A stretch of DNA of 10,298 nucleotides from Anderseniella sp. (GTDB taxonomy: Bacteria; Pseudomonadota; Alphaproteobacteria; Rhizobiales; Aestuariivirgaceae). Location: NCBI GenBank assembly GCA_013041995.1, contig JABDRA010000606.1, positions 1 through 10,298 on the forward strand, given 5' to 3'. Shown in pieces: positions 1-7,814 of this stretch. Positions within the stretch are counted from its first letter, which is position 1; each line of letters starts with the position of its first letter. The notes beneath the pieces were generated by a model, which was not told the DNA's origin, did no database searches, and worked only from the letters and a program-made list of their open reading frames with translations. The position numbers were made by a program, and so were the translations under genes.

Positions 1-164
1 GCGACCGGGCGGCCTTCAGTGAAATAGCTGACCGGGTCTGTGCCGTCGATCGCCGTGCCGGAATTGCTCTGGTAGACAGGCGCCTTGTCGGCCCATGCCG
101 GGGTAAGGGCAAACTGGGCCAGGACCAAAGCCAGCACAGCAACCAGGTTTCTTATGCTTCGCAT
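1..164 (-). CDS. YHS-domain secreted protein, N-terminal part (truncated by window edge)
   Basis: Only the first 54 codons are inside the window. Residues 1-25 form a clear Sec signal peptide: Arg/Lys-poor start MRSIRN, a hydrophobic core rich in Leu/Val/Ala, and an AWA cleavage site before DKAPVY. The mature part begins with the pattern GTAIDGTDPVSYFTEGRPV, typical of the start of YHS-domain proteins ('AIxGYDPVxYFxxGxP'), which are small periplasmic proteins thought to bind metal; their exact role is not established. The start at 164 is supported by a strong Shine-Dalgarno AGGAGAG (171-177) six bases upstream. It is separated from the binding-protein gene by a terminator and a pseudogene, so it is probably its own transcription unit. 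The family assignment rests on this short stretch only. Confidence 0.75.
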   Translation of the reverse strand, partial: MRSIRNLVAVLALVLAQFALTPAWADKAPVYQSNSGTAIDGTDPVSYFTEGRPV

Positions 165-239
165 GAGATTCTCTCCTAATCGATTTCCAACAGACTGACA
201 GAGGTTACTAGCGGTAAGTTGGGCCAAAGTAATGGCACT

Positions 240-260
240 CACGGCATCTTGATGGCCGTG
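240..260. repeat. Small inverted repeat downstream of the deaminase remnant
   Basis: CACGGC (240-245) and GCCGTG (255-260) can pair, and ATC/GAT inside can extend the stem with one bulged base. It starts about ten bases beyond the stop codon of the deaminase remnant. There is no T-run after it on either strand, so it is not a clear terminator. It could be the relic of the old gene's 3' end or part of the YHS upstream region. Nothing else was recognised between 165 and 270; no convincing promoter hexamers were found. Confidence 0.25.
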
Positions 261-270
261 TTATCGATCA

Positions 271-447
271 TCACATCAGCCGCGCAACGCTCTCTTGCCC
301 CTGTTCGGCAATCTCGCATGCATCAATGCCGGTCAGCCCGCCACCAGTGACAACCCGCCTGCCCTCAACCAGCAAGTCACGCACCCACGGCATGGCCTGC
401 CGTGCCTCGAGCAACAGAAAACCGGCAGCGATTTGTTCGCTGCCGGA
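271..447 (-). pseudogene. Decayed 8-oxoguanine deaminase-like gene fragment with internal deletion
   Basis: Read on the minus strand, this stretch is one frame ending in TGA (271-273). Its last 37 codons align without gaps to the C-terminus of the intact deaminase at 2252-3598. By hand count about 25 of 37 residues and about 85 of 111 bases match, including VRDLLVEG followed by a basic residue and VV. Just upstream it reads LLLEARQAM, matching LLSEARQAM at residues 329-337 of the intact protein. Two codons (385-390) then replace residues 338-410, so about 73 codons are missing. Upstream of the AG at 421-426 the match fades, and an in-frame stop (448-450) closes the frame. There is no start codon context, no metal-binding motif and no catalytic domain, so it cannot be functional. 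The divergence points to an old paralogue rather than a recent copy of the neighbour. Confidence 0.8.
414..446 (-). terminator. Rho-independent terminator of the solute-binding protein gene
   Basis: On the minus strand a perfect 10-bp stem (CCGGCAGCGA, 5-nt loop, TCGCTGCCGG; bases 422-446) is followed immediately by TTTTCTG (415-421). It begins 27 bases after the stop codon of the binding-protein gene, the usual place for an intrinsic terminator. Its 3' arm and T-run overlap the upstream edge of the deaminase remnant. Confidence 0.88.
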
Positions 448-473
448 TTATCTTGTCGTGATGCTGCCCGTGA

Positions 474-2072
474 TCAGGCGAACCACCAGCGTTCCGGCGC
501 TTTCTCACCGTCCATTTCCCAATTTGCAGCCACGTCATCGTCATGGGCTATCTTCTTGGAAACGCCCATGATGTGGTTTGCGAACATGGGGATGATCGCC
601 CCGCCATCATCGTTCACAAGTAATTGCGTTTCACGATACATGGCGGCACGCTTGTCTTCATCCAGTTCGGCCCGCGCCTGGACGACCAGTTCGTTGAACT
701 TCCTGGATGCATCCGTGCCCTTCCACGCCGTATCGTTCCATTCGGTAGAGTCGATATAGGCCGAGGCATACATCCAGTCCGACGTGGGCCGTCCGCCCCA
801 GTAGCACGCACACCAGCCCTTCTTGTTCCACACATTGGTCCAGTAGCCATCCTTGGGTTCGCGCACCACTTCAACATTGATGCCGCATTCCTTGGCTGAT
901 TCCTGGATCAGCACAGCAGCATCGACCGCACCTGCAAAGGCTGCATCGGAAGCCGACAGCTTGATTGGACCGCTGTGCCCGGACTTCTTGTAGTGCTCAG
1001 CGGCTTTTTCCGGGTCAAACTCCCGCTGTGGCAGGTCGTCTGCGAAGAAACTGGTCGCCGGCGATATGGGATGGTCGTTGCCCAGCGCGCCGTGGCCGAG
1101 GAGGATCTTGTCAACCAGTTCCTGCCTTTTGATCGCGAGCTTGAGAGCCATGCGCAGGTCGTAGTTGCCGAACGGTTCGGTATCGAGCCGCATCGGGAAT
1201 GTGTAGTGCAATGTCCCAGTCTTCTCCAGAATGGAGATGGCCGGGTTGCGTGCCAGCAGGGCAACCGTCTTGGGATCGACACGGCTGATCGCATCAACTT
1301 CACCATTTAACAGCGCCGTTTGCCGGGCGGTTACGTCGACCAGTGCCAGCATCTCGATTTCGTCGAAATGTGCGCGGCCCTCGTTCCAGTAATTGGGATT
1401 GCGCGTGGCATGAAGCCGGACCCCCGGTTCGAATTCCTTGACGACATATCCGCCGGTACCAATGCCGGACTGCGGATCAACTTTGCCGTCCTTCGAAGGC
1501 AGTATCACAAAGTGATAGTCGCTGGCGATGTATGGGAAGTCTGCGTTCGGGCCTTCAAGCTCAAAGACCACATTGCCGCCTTCCGCGCGAATGTCCTTCA
1601 CGCCTTTCAGAAGGCCCTTTGCAGCCGATTTCGAGTCTTCGCCGCGATGCAGGTTGAACGAGGCAACCACGTCTTCCGCCGCCAGGGATTTGCCGTTGTG
1701 AAATTCCACGCCCTGGCGCAGTTTGAACACCCAGGTCGCGCCATCTGAAGATTCATAGGTTTCTGCAAGGCTTGGCCCCAACCCACCCTTGGACGTAATC
1801 TCGGTGAGCTGGTTTGCGTACATGTTGCCAGTGGCAGTTGTGAAACCGTTCTCGTAGGTTTGCGGGTCCAGTGTATCCGTTGTCTGGCCATGCGCTTTGC
1901 CAATGCGGAACTTGCCACCTTTTTTCGGCGTTGCCGCTTGCGCCCTGTCTGCCATTGATAGCGCGCCCGGTAATGCAACACCTGCTGCCAGCGCACACAT
2001 GACAAACTGCCGCCTGTCGATCTGCCTTGCGGTCAGCATGTTGCCCTTTTGCTTGAGATATTCGTCTTTCAT
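474..2072 (-). CDS. Tat-exported ABC transporter solute-binding protein, family 5 (Dpp/Opp type)
   Basis: A 532-residue periplasmic binding protein of the SBP_bac_5 family, which delivers peptides, nickel, opines and other solutes to Dpp/Opp-type ABC importers. Residues 16-46 look like a twin-arginine signal: DRRQFV, a hydrophobic stretch, then an AQA-A cleavage site. Family hallmarks are FKLRQGVEFHNGKSLAAEDV near residue 116 and GIGTGGYVVKEFEPG near 203, followed by RNPNYW. The length fits the family. The start at 2072 is preferred because a strong AGGGAGG (2078-2084) lies just upstream; the frame stays open to 2156, but that 28-codon extension does not look like a leader. A second ATG directly upstream (2075) would sit too close to the Shine-Dalgarno. 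No family 5 permease or ATPase is in the window, so it is an orphan here. It lies 179 bases behind the deaminase on the same strand and ends at a strong terminator. The substrate cannot be deduced; a purine-related compound is only a guess from context. Confidence 0.88.
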   Translation of the reverse strand: MKDEYLKQKGNMLTARQIDRRQFVMCALAAGVALPGALSMADRAQAATPKKGGKFRIGKAHGQTTDTLDPQTYENGFTTATGNMYANQLTEITSKGGLGPSLAETYESSDGATWVFKLRQGVEFHNGKSLAAEDVVASFNLHRGEDSKSAAKGLLKGVKDIRAEGGNVVFELEGPNADFPYIASDYHFVILPSKDGKVDPQSGIGTGGYVVKEFEPGVRLHATRNPNYWNEGRAHFDEIEMLALVDVTARQTALLNGEVDAISRVDPKTVALLARNPAISILEKTGTLHYTFPMRLDTEPFGNYDLRMALKLAIKRQELVDKILLGHGALGNDHPISPATSFFADDLPQREFDPEKAAEHYKKSGHSGPIKLSASDAAFAGAVDAAVLIQESAKECGINVEVVREPKDGYWTNVWNKKGWCACYWGGRPTSDWMYASAYIDSTEWNDTAWKGTDASRKFNELVVQARAELDEDKRAAMYRETQLLVNDDGGAIIPMFANHIMGVSKKIAHDDDVAANWEMDGEKAPERWWFA

Positions 2073-2251
2073 CATTTCCTCCCTGAGATTGTTGAATTTG
2101 GTGTTGCCGCCGCCAATTCGCCCATAGCCTCTCATGGAACGCCGATCATTGTCCAATTGCGAAGCCTTTGCGCAGTTGTCTGGCCGGTTTCAGTTGTGAT
2201 GAACCGGCATACACAGATAGCGAATTTCTTTTGTGTAGCAGTGGAAGATCC
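2073..2251 (-). other. Intergenic leader between deaminase and binding-protein gene, with hairpin
   Basis: This 179-base gap holds an inverted repeat GCCGGTT (2183-2189) / AACCGGC (2202-2208) with a 12-base loop. It has no T-run, so it is not a canonical terminator, but it could slow decay or partly stop transcription between the two genes. A second imperfect repeat, GAATTTGG (2094-2101) / CCAATTC (2113-2119), lies close to the Shine-Dalgarno of the binding-protein gene (2078-2084). I could not identify a convincing promoter for the binding-protein gene here. Confidence 0.35.
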
Positions 2252-3598
2252 CTACGACATCAGCCTTGCAACACGCTTGTGTGCATGCTCCGAAATCTCT
2301 CGCGCATCAACGCCAGTCAACTCGCCATCACTGACAACGCGCTTGCCCTCAACCAGCAGATCGCGCACCTGCAGCTGGCCACATAACAACAGGGCAGCCA
2401 CCGGGTCCCAGGCGCCTGCCGCCTCAAGGCCCGACACATCCCATATGGCGATGTCCGCGCGCTTGCCTGCTTCAATGGAGCCCAGCTCGCTGCCGCGTCC
2501 CAGCACTGTTGCACCGCCCACCGTGGCGATCTCCAGGGCTTCGCGCGCCGCAAACGCATTTGCCCCGTGTCTGACCCGCTGCAGCAGCATGGCCTGGCGT
2601 GCTTCCGACAGCAGGTGACCGGCATCATTGCTGGCAGACCCGTCCACGCCCAGCGCCACGCGCACGCCTGCATCGCGCATCTCGCGTACCGGCGCAATGC
2701 CGGAGCCCAGGCGGCAGTTGGAGCACGGGCAATGGGCTACGCCAGTATTGGTCCGCGCGAACAGGTCGATTTCCTGTTCGTCCAGCTTGACACAATGGGC
2801 ATGCCAGACATGCTCGCCAACCCAGCCCAGATCCTCGGCATACTGGCCTGGCCGGCAGCCGAAGTTTTCCAGCGAGTAGGCAATGTCCTCGTCATTTTCA
2901 GCCAGGTGCGTGTGCAGCATGACCCGCTTGTCGCGCGCCAGCGCAGCGGCGTCCTTCATCAGGTCGGTACTGACAGAGAAGGGCGAGCATGGCGCCAGGC
3001 CGACACGCACCATGGCCCCGTCTGACGGCTCATGGTGGGCGTCCACGACACGGATGAAATCCTCCACAATGTCCCGCTCGTTCTCGACCAGCGAATCCGG
3101 TGGCAGGCCACCGTCACTTTCACCCACACTCATCGCGCCGCGTGTCGGGTGAAACCGCACAGCCACGCTCTGTGCTGCGTCAATTGTGTCTTCCAGCCTG
3201 GCGCCATTGGGGAAGATGTAGAGGTGGTCCGAACTCATCGTACAGCCTGACAGCGCCAGTTCAGCCAGGCCCAGTTGTGCCGACACAAACATGTCCTCCG
3301 GCTGCATCCGCGCCCAGATCGGGTACAGCGCGCGCAGCCAGTCGAACAACAGTGCATCCTGACCGGCAGGCACGGCTCGGGTCAGGGTCTGGAACAGATG
3401 ATGATGGGTGTTGACCAGGCCCGGCGTCACCACGCATCCGCGCGCATCGATTGTCTCGTCGCTCTCCTGGGCGTGGCCGGATGCGCCGACCGAGACAATC
3501 ACACCGTCCTCCATCAGGACACTTCCTCCGGCAATTTCGCGGCGGCCGGCATCCATTGTGACAACGATATCGGCGTTGATGATCTGCAGTTTCGTCAT
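2252..3598 (-). CDS. 8-oxoguanine deaminase-like amidohydrolase
   Basis: A 448-residue cytosolic metal-dependent hydrolase of the amidohydrolase superfamily, cytosine/guanine deaminase branch. The expected reaction is 8-oxoguanine + water to urate + ammonia (EC 3.5.4.32). Seen in order: the N-terminal beta domain with NADIVVTMD, the metal motif NTHHHLFQTLTRA (H65, H67), SGCT near 118, LAPCSPFSV near 201, HTHLAEN (H231, E234), HAHCV (H268) and GVDGSASND (D319). These follow the order and wording I recall for Pseudomonas PA0142, the characterised 8-oxoguanine deaminase. Guanine or isoxanthopterin deaminase is the main alternative. The start at 3598 begins the canonical beta strand; the frame is open to 3706, but those 36 residues look like translated leader. 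No good Shine-Dalgarno precedes the ATG. The gene is divergent from the DMT transporter and is followed by the binding-protein gene. An unusual CPCSNC cluster follows H289. Confidence 0.85.
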   Translation of the reverse strand: MTKLQIINADIVVTMDAGRREIAGGSVLMEDGVIVSVGASGHAQESDETIDARGCVVTPGLVNTHHHLFQTLTRAVPAGQDALLFDWLRALYPIWARMQPEDMFVSAQLGLAELALSGCTMSSDHLYIFPNGARLEDTIDAAQSVAVRFHPTRGAMSVGESDGGLPPDSLVENERDIVEDFIRVVDAHHEPSDGAMVRVGLAPCSPFSVSTDLMKDAAALARDKRVMLHTHLAENDEDIAYSLENFGCRPGQYAEDLGWVGEHVWHAHCVKLDEQEIDLFARTNTGVAHCPCSNCRLGSGIAPVREMRDAGVRVALGVDGSASNDAGHLLSEARQAMLLQRVRHGANAFAAREALEIATVGGATVLGRGSELGSIEAGKRADIAIWDVSGLEAAGAWDPVAALLLCGQLQVRDLLVEGKRVVSDGELTGVDAREISEHAHKRVARLMS

Positions 3599-3617
3599 GT
3601 AGGTATCGTGCCCATAA

Positions 3618-3656
3618 ATTCTACCAGTGCAAGACGCACATGGGAGGTGTGCACTG
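3618..3656 (-). promoter_or_regulatory. Candidate deaminase promoter with overlapping inverted-repeat operator
   Basis: On the minus strand TAGAAT (3618-3623) matches the sigma-70 -10 consensus at five of six positions and lies 19 bases before the deaminase ATG. There is no good -35 hexamer at the right distance. That position is flanked by a perfect inverted repeat CAGTGCA (3625-3631) / TGCACTG (3650-3656), 18 bases apart. A weak -35 plus a flanking palindrome suits a regulated promoter. A nested GCACA/TGTGC pairing is also possible. The regulator is not in the window. Confidence 0.35.
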
Positions 3657-3673
3657 CCTGCACCACTTACTGC

Positions 3674-3703
3674 TTGATCGGGGCAGTCCGGTCCTGTTCT
3701 AGT
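3674..3703 (+). promoter_or_regulatory. Possible promoter of the DMT transporter
   Basis: TTGATC (3674-3679) and TCTAGT (3698-3703) are spaced 18 bases apart and each match the sigma-70 consensus at four of six positions. They would give a leader of about 30 bases before the ATG at 3741. This is a weak match chosen by eye. Confidence 0.2.
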
Positions 3704-3740
3704 CACAGGTTCCGCAACGTCGAGTTGGAGACGGCTTCAC

Positions 3741-4691
3741 ATGTCTGAAGATCGCCCCGCACTGGCAGCAACCTTGATGGTGGGTGCCCTGTGCATGCTC
3801 AGCCTTCAGGATTCACTCGTAAAGCTGGCGAGTGCGGATGTGTCTTTGTGGCAGTTTCAGACATTACGCGCCATTTTCAACCTCACCATGCTGTTCGTGC
3901 TGGCCCGTTTCATCTGGGGCAACGGGTCTGCCTGGCCGAAACAGTTCTGGACCGTGGCCATGCGCAGTTTCTTTCTGATCGGCGCGATGCTGTGCTTTTT
4001 CGGCGCGATTCCGTTCCTCAGCCTGTCGGAGGTTGCAGCGGGCCTGTATGTGTTTCCCCTGTTCGTCGCCGTCCTGTCTGCAGTGTTCCTCGGCGAGCAT
4101 GTCGGCCCGCGCCGTGTCATCGCGGTTGCAGCCGGATTTGCCGGAACGCTTCTCATCCTGAAACCGGCATCCGCCTCGTTCCAATGGGTATCTCTCGTTC
4201 CCGTCATGGCCGGCCTGTTCTACGCAGCCACCGTGCTGACCACAAGAAAACTGTGCCGGGAAGAAAGCCCGGCAACCCTGGCGCTCGGCGTGTCGGTGGC
4301 GTTTGTGACGGTTGGCGGTCTGGGCATGGCTGTCATGGAAACCGTCAAGCCGGCAGCATTGGCCGAGAGCTGGCCCTACCTGTTTGTAGGATGGAATCCC
4401 CTGAGCCTGGAAACGGCGGCCATCATCGCGGTGTGCTCGATACTCAATCTGGCCGCCAATATCGGACTGGCGAAAGCCTATCAAAGTGCGGAGTCAAGCT
4501 GGTTGGCGCCGTTCGACTATTCCTATCTTATCTTCGCAACCTTCTGGGGCGTGGTGATGTGGAGCGATATTCCCGACGTGTTGTCGTTCACCGGCATGGC
4601 GATGATTGCCGGGTCCGGCTGCTATGTAGCCTGGCGCGAACGCACCGAGAGCCGGTTACGACAGGCTGATCTCAACCGCGCGCTGAGGTGA
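3741..4691 (+). CDS. EamA/DMT-superfamily inner-membrane transporter
   Basis: A 316-residue protein with about ten hydrophobic membrane segments arranged as two EamA repeats (about residues 10-140 and 152-296). The end of the first repeat has the typical run PLFVAVLSAVFLGEHVGP followed by a helix ending in LLILKP. The second repeat is more diverged. The C-terminal tail is short and basic (from about WRERTESR), which suggests it faces the cytoplasm. Members of this superfamily move amino acids, nucleobases, vitamins and other metabolites as secondary carriers; the substrate cannot be assigned here. GGAG (3727-3730) lies ten bases before the ATG, an acceptable Shine-Dalgarno. It is the only plus-strand gene, divergent from the deaminase and convergent with glpU, with 39 bases between the two stop codons. 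A shared control region with the deaminase hints at a related metabolite, but this is inference. Confidence 0.85.
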   Translation: MSEDRPALAATLMVGALCMLSLQDSLVKLASADVSLWQFQTLRAIFNLTMLFVLARFIWGNGSAWPKQFWTVAMRSFFLIGAMLCFFGAIPFLSLSEVAAGLYVFPLFVAVLSAVFLGEHVGPRRVIAVAAGFAGTLLILKPASASFQWVSLVPVMAGLFYAATVLTTRKLCREESPATLALGVSVAFVTVGGLGMAVMETVKPAALAESWPYLFVGWNPLSLETAAIIAVCSILNLAANIGLAKAYQSAESSWLAPFDYSYLIFATFWGVVMWSDIPDVLSFTGMAMIAGSGCYVAWRERTESRLRQADLNRALR

Positions 4692-4733
4692 CGATGGTGG
4701 TGCAGCAAGGCCTCTTCCTACTCCAACACCTCA
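4684..4733. repeat. Inverted repeat at the convergent gene ends
   Basis: TGAGGTG (4684-4690) and CACCTCA (4727-4733) are perfect 7-bp arms that include the stop codons of the DMT gene and glpU. The loop is 36 bases and there is no T-run, so a role as a two-way terminator is only possible, not shown. Confidence 0.25.
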
Positions 4734-5057
4734 CACATAACGGAACACAAATACGAACCACAAAGCCACGATCCCCATCGGCCACCACAGGGGCGAACCG
4801 ATGAAGAACAGCCAGGCGATGAAGATGAAGGCTGAGCCCAGCAACGAGATGAACAGCCGGTCACCGCGCGTCGTGTCTATGGCAAACACACCACGGCGCG
4901 GATCGCCGCCCGGGCGATAATATTCCCACACCCCCATGGCGGTTATGGCCAGCACGATGAAGATGAAGAAGCTGGCCGTGGCCGGTGTCCAGGCCATCCA
5001 CGTCTTGCCCAGCGGCAGGGTCCACCATTTGGCAGAGAACATGACAACGTCTTCCAT
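4731..5057 (-). CDS. glpU: DUF2160 small membrane protein of the glycerol ABC operon (GlpU-like)
   Basis: A 108-residue protein with two to three membrane segments. The core MAWTPATASFFIFI begins the first helix, followed by GVWEYYRPGG, the conserved loop TTRGDRLFISLLGSAF leading into the second helix, and a last hydrophobic stretch ending FRYV. This matches the DUF2160 family, found in glp-type glycerol transporter operons and called GlpU in Rhizobium; its function is unknown. It lies 19 bases behind glpQ and is the last gene of the operon. The start at 5057 has GGA ten bases upstream; a downstream Met (residue 6) is an alternative, and the N-terminus is about 20 residues longer than the core that I recall for the family. 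Confidence 0.82.
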   Translation of the reverse strand: MEDVVMFSAKWWTLPLGKTWMAWTPATASFFIFIVLAITAMGVWEYYRPGGDPRRGVFAIDTTRGDRLFISLLGSAFIFIAWLFFIGSPLWWPMGIVALWFVFVFRYV

Positions 5058-5076
5058 GGCGCCAGCGTCCTTTCTT

Positions 5077-5877
5077 CTAGACCCGGCCCAGGGCAAAGCC
5101 CTTGGCGATGTAGTTGCGCACAAAGTAGATCACAATCGCACCGGGTATGATGGTCAGCGTCCCGGCTGCCGCCAGCAGCCCGAGTTCATAGCCCGACGAT
5201 GACGCGGTCTTGGTCATGGTTGCGGCAATCGGTTTGGCCGCAACCGCCGTCAGTGTCTTGGCCAGCAGCAACTCCACCCAGGAGAACATGAAACAGAAGA
5301 ACGCCGCCACACCGACACCCGCAGCAATGGTGGGGATGAATATCTTCACGAAAAACGCCGGGAACGAATAGCCGTCCACATAGGCCGTTTCATCGAGTTG
5401 CTTAGGCACACCCGACATGAAACCTTCCAGGATCCACACCGCCAGCGGCACATTGAACAATGTATGGGCCAGCGCCACGGCCAGGTGCGTATCGAAGATG
5501 CCGATTGCAGAATAGAGCTGGAAGAACGGCAGGGCAAACACCGCCGCCGGCGCCATACGGTTGGTCAGCAGCCAGAAAAACAGGTGCTTGTCGCCCAGGA
5601 AGCGATACCGCGAGAATGCATAGGCCGCCGGCAGGGCCACCGTTACCGACAACACCGTATTGATGGTCACATAGATGATCGAGTTGATATAGCCATTGTA
5701 CCAGGTCGGATCGGTAAAGATGGTCCGGTAGTTCTCCAGCGTGAAATTCTGCGGCCACAGGGTAAACGAGCCGAGGATTTCATTGGTGGTCTTGAATGAC
5801 ATCGACACCAGCCAGTAGATCGGCAACATCAGGAAGATGATGTAGATCGTCGGGATCAGCCACTTGGCTCTAGCCAT
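5077..5877 (-). CDS. glpQ: Glycerol ABC transporter permease GlpQ (MalG-like)
   Basis: A 266-residue inner-membrane permease of the binding-protein-dependent transport family (MalG/CUT1 type), with six predicted membrane helices. The EAA-type cytoplasmic loop that docks on the ATPase is visible at about 163-186 (ETAYVDGYSFPAFF, then IFIPTI). The C-terminus IAKGFALGRV is typical of MalG-like subunits. GGGAGG (5885-5890) lies seven bases before the ATG at 5877. A GTG directly upstream (5880) is possible, but the ATG fits the spacing better. The ATG overlaps the glpP stop by one base (TGATG), suggesting coupled translation. Confidence 0.9.
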   Translation of the reverse strand: MARAKWLIPTIYIIFLMLPIYWLVSMSFKTTNEILGSFTLWPQNFTLENYRTIFTDPTWYNGYINSIIYVTINTVLSVTVALPAAYAFSRYRFLGDKHLFFWLLTNRMAPAAVFALPFFQLYSAIGIFDTHLAVALAHTLFNVPLAVWILEGFMSGVPKQLDETAYVDGYSFPAFFVKIFIPTIAAGVGVAAFFCFMFSWVELLLAKTLTAVAAKPIAATMTKTASSSGYELGLLAAAGTLTIIPGAIVIYFVRNYIAKGFALGRV

Positions 5878-6736
5878 CACTGTTCCTCCCCTCTGGTCAT
5901 TACGGTGTAGAAAATCCAGCTGAACAGCAGGATCACCAGGAAGTAGATCAACGACATGGCAGCCGCCGGTCCGAGGTCAAACTGGCCGAGTGCGATCTTC
6001 ACCAGATCAAGTGACAGCAAGGTTGTCGAATTGCCGGGCCCGCCGCCGGTCAGCACAGACGGCTCGGTATAGATGTTGAACGAGTCCATGAAGCGCAGCA
6101 GAACGGCGATGGTCAGCACCCGCTTCATCTTGGGCAACTGGATGTACCTGAAGATCGCCCATGAACTCGCCCCGTCGATGCGCGCTGCCTGATAATAGGC
6201 GTCGGGAATCGACACCAGGCCCGCATAGGCGAGCAACACCACCAGCGACGTCCAGTGCCACACATCCATCAGGATGAGCGTGAACCAGGCATCCCCCGGC
6301 TGGCGCGTGTAATTGTAGTCGAAGCCGATCATGTTCAGCGTCTTGCCCAGAAGGCCAAGTTCCGGCAGGCCGAAAATGTTCCACATGGCGCCGACCACGT
6401 TCCACGGGATCAAGAGCGGCATGGCCATCAGCACAAGGCAAACCGAGACCCACGGGCCTTTACGAGGCATGGCGAGCGCAATGATGACGCCCAGCGGAAT
6501 TTCAATCGCCAGGATGGTGCCGGTGAAAAACAACTGGCGCCCGAGCGCATCATGAAACCGTGGTGAGCGCAGGATTTCCTCAAACCAGCGCAGGCCCGCC
6601 CAGAAGAACACGTTGTCGCCGAAGGTTTCCTGAACCGAATAGTTGACCACCGTCATCAGTGGCACGATGGCGTTGAAGGCCACCAGTATCAGAACCGGGG
6701 CGACGAAGAACCAGGCTTTCTGGTTGACGGTCTTGT

Positions 6737-6740
<4 letters not shown>
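5877..6740 (-). CDS. glpP: Glycerol ABC transporter permease GlpP (MalF-like)
   Basis: A 287-residue inner-membrane permease with six predicted helices, partner of GlpQ. The EAA loop is clear at about 182-206: YYQAARIDGASSWAIF, then IQLPKMKRVL. The motif TEPSVLTGGGPGNSTT (225-240) is the usual 'LTxGGPxxST' segment of sugar and polyol permeases. The ATG at 6740 overlaps the glpT stop in an ATGA junction and is preceded by GGGAAGG (6747-6753) with six bases of spacing, which decides the start over an in-frame Met 9 codons upstream. Confidence 0.9.
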
Positions 6741-7813
<1,073 letters not shown>

Positions 7814-7814
7814 G

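Noticed and set aside
295..759. Plus-strand open frame of 154 codons opposite the binding-protein 3' end and the remnant
   Set aside because: It is antisense to a well-supported gene, has no recognisable domain and its sequence is a by-product of GC-rich codon use.
2073..2156. Longer N-terminus for the binding protein
   Set aside because: The 28 extra residues would precede a complete Tat signal and lie upstream of a strong Shine-Dalgarno, so they are leader RNA.
2183..2208. Terminator after the deaminase
   Set aside because: The stem is only 7 bp with a large loop and no T-run follows on the minus strand.
3599..3706. Longer N-terminus for the deaminase
   Set aside because: The added 36 residues are Cys/Gly/Pro rich, match no family start and cover the candidate promoter and operator.
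3864..4484. Minus-strand open frame of 206 codons opposite the DMT transporter
   Set aside because: Rich in His, Arg, Gln and Gly with no hydrophobic core or domain; it is a mirror of the transporter codons.
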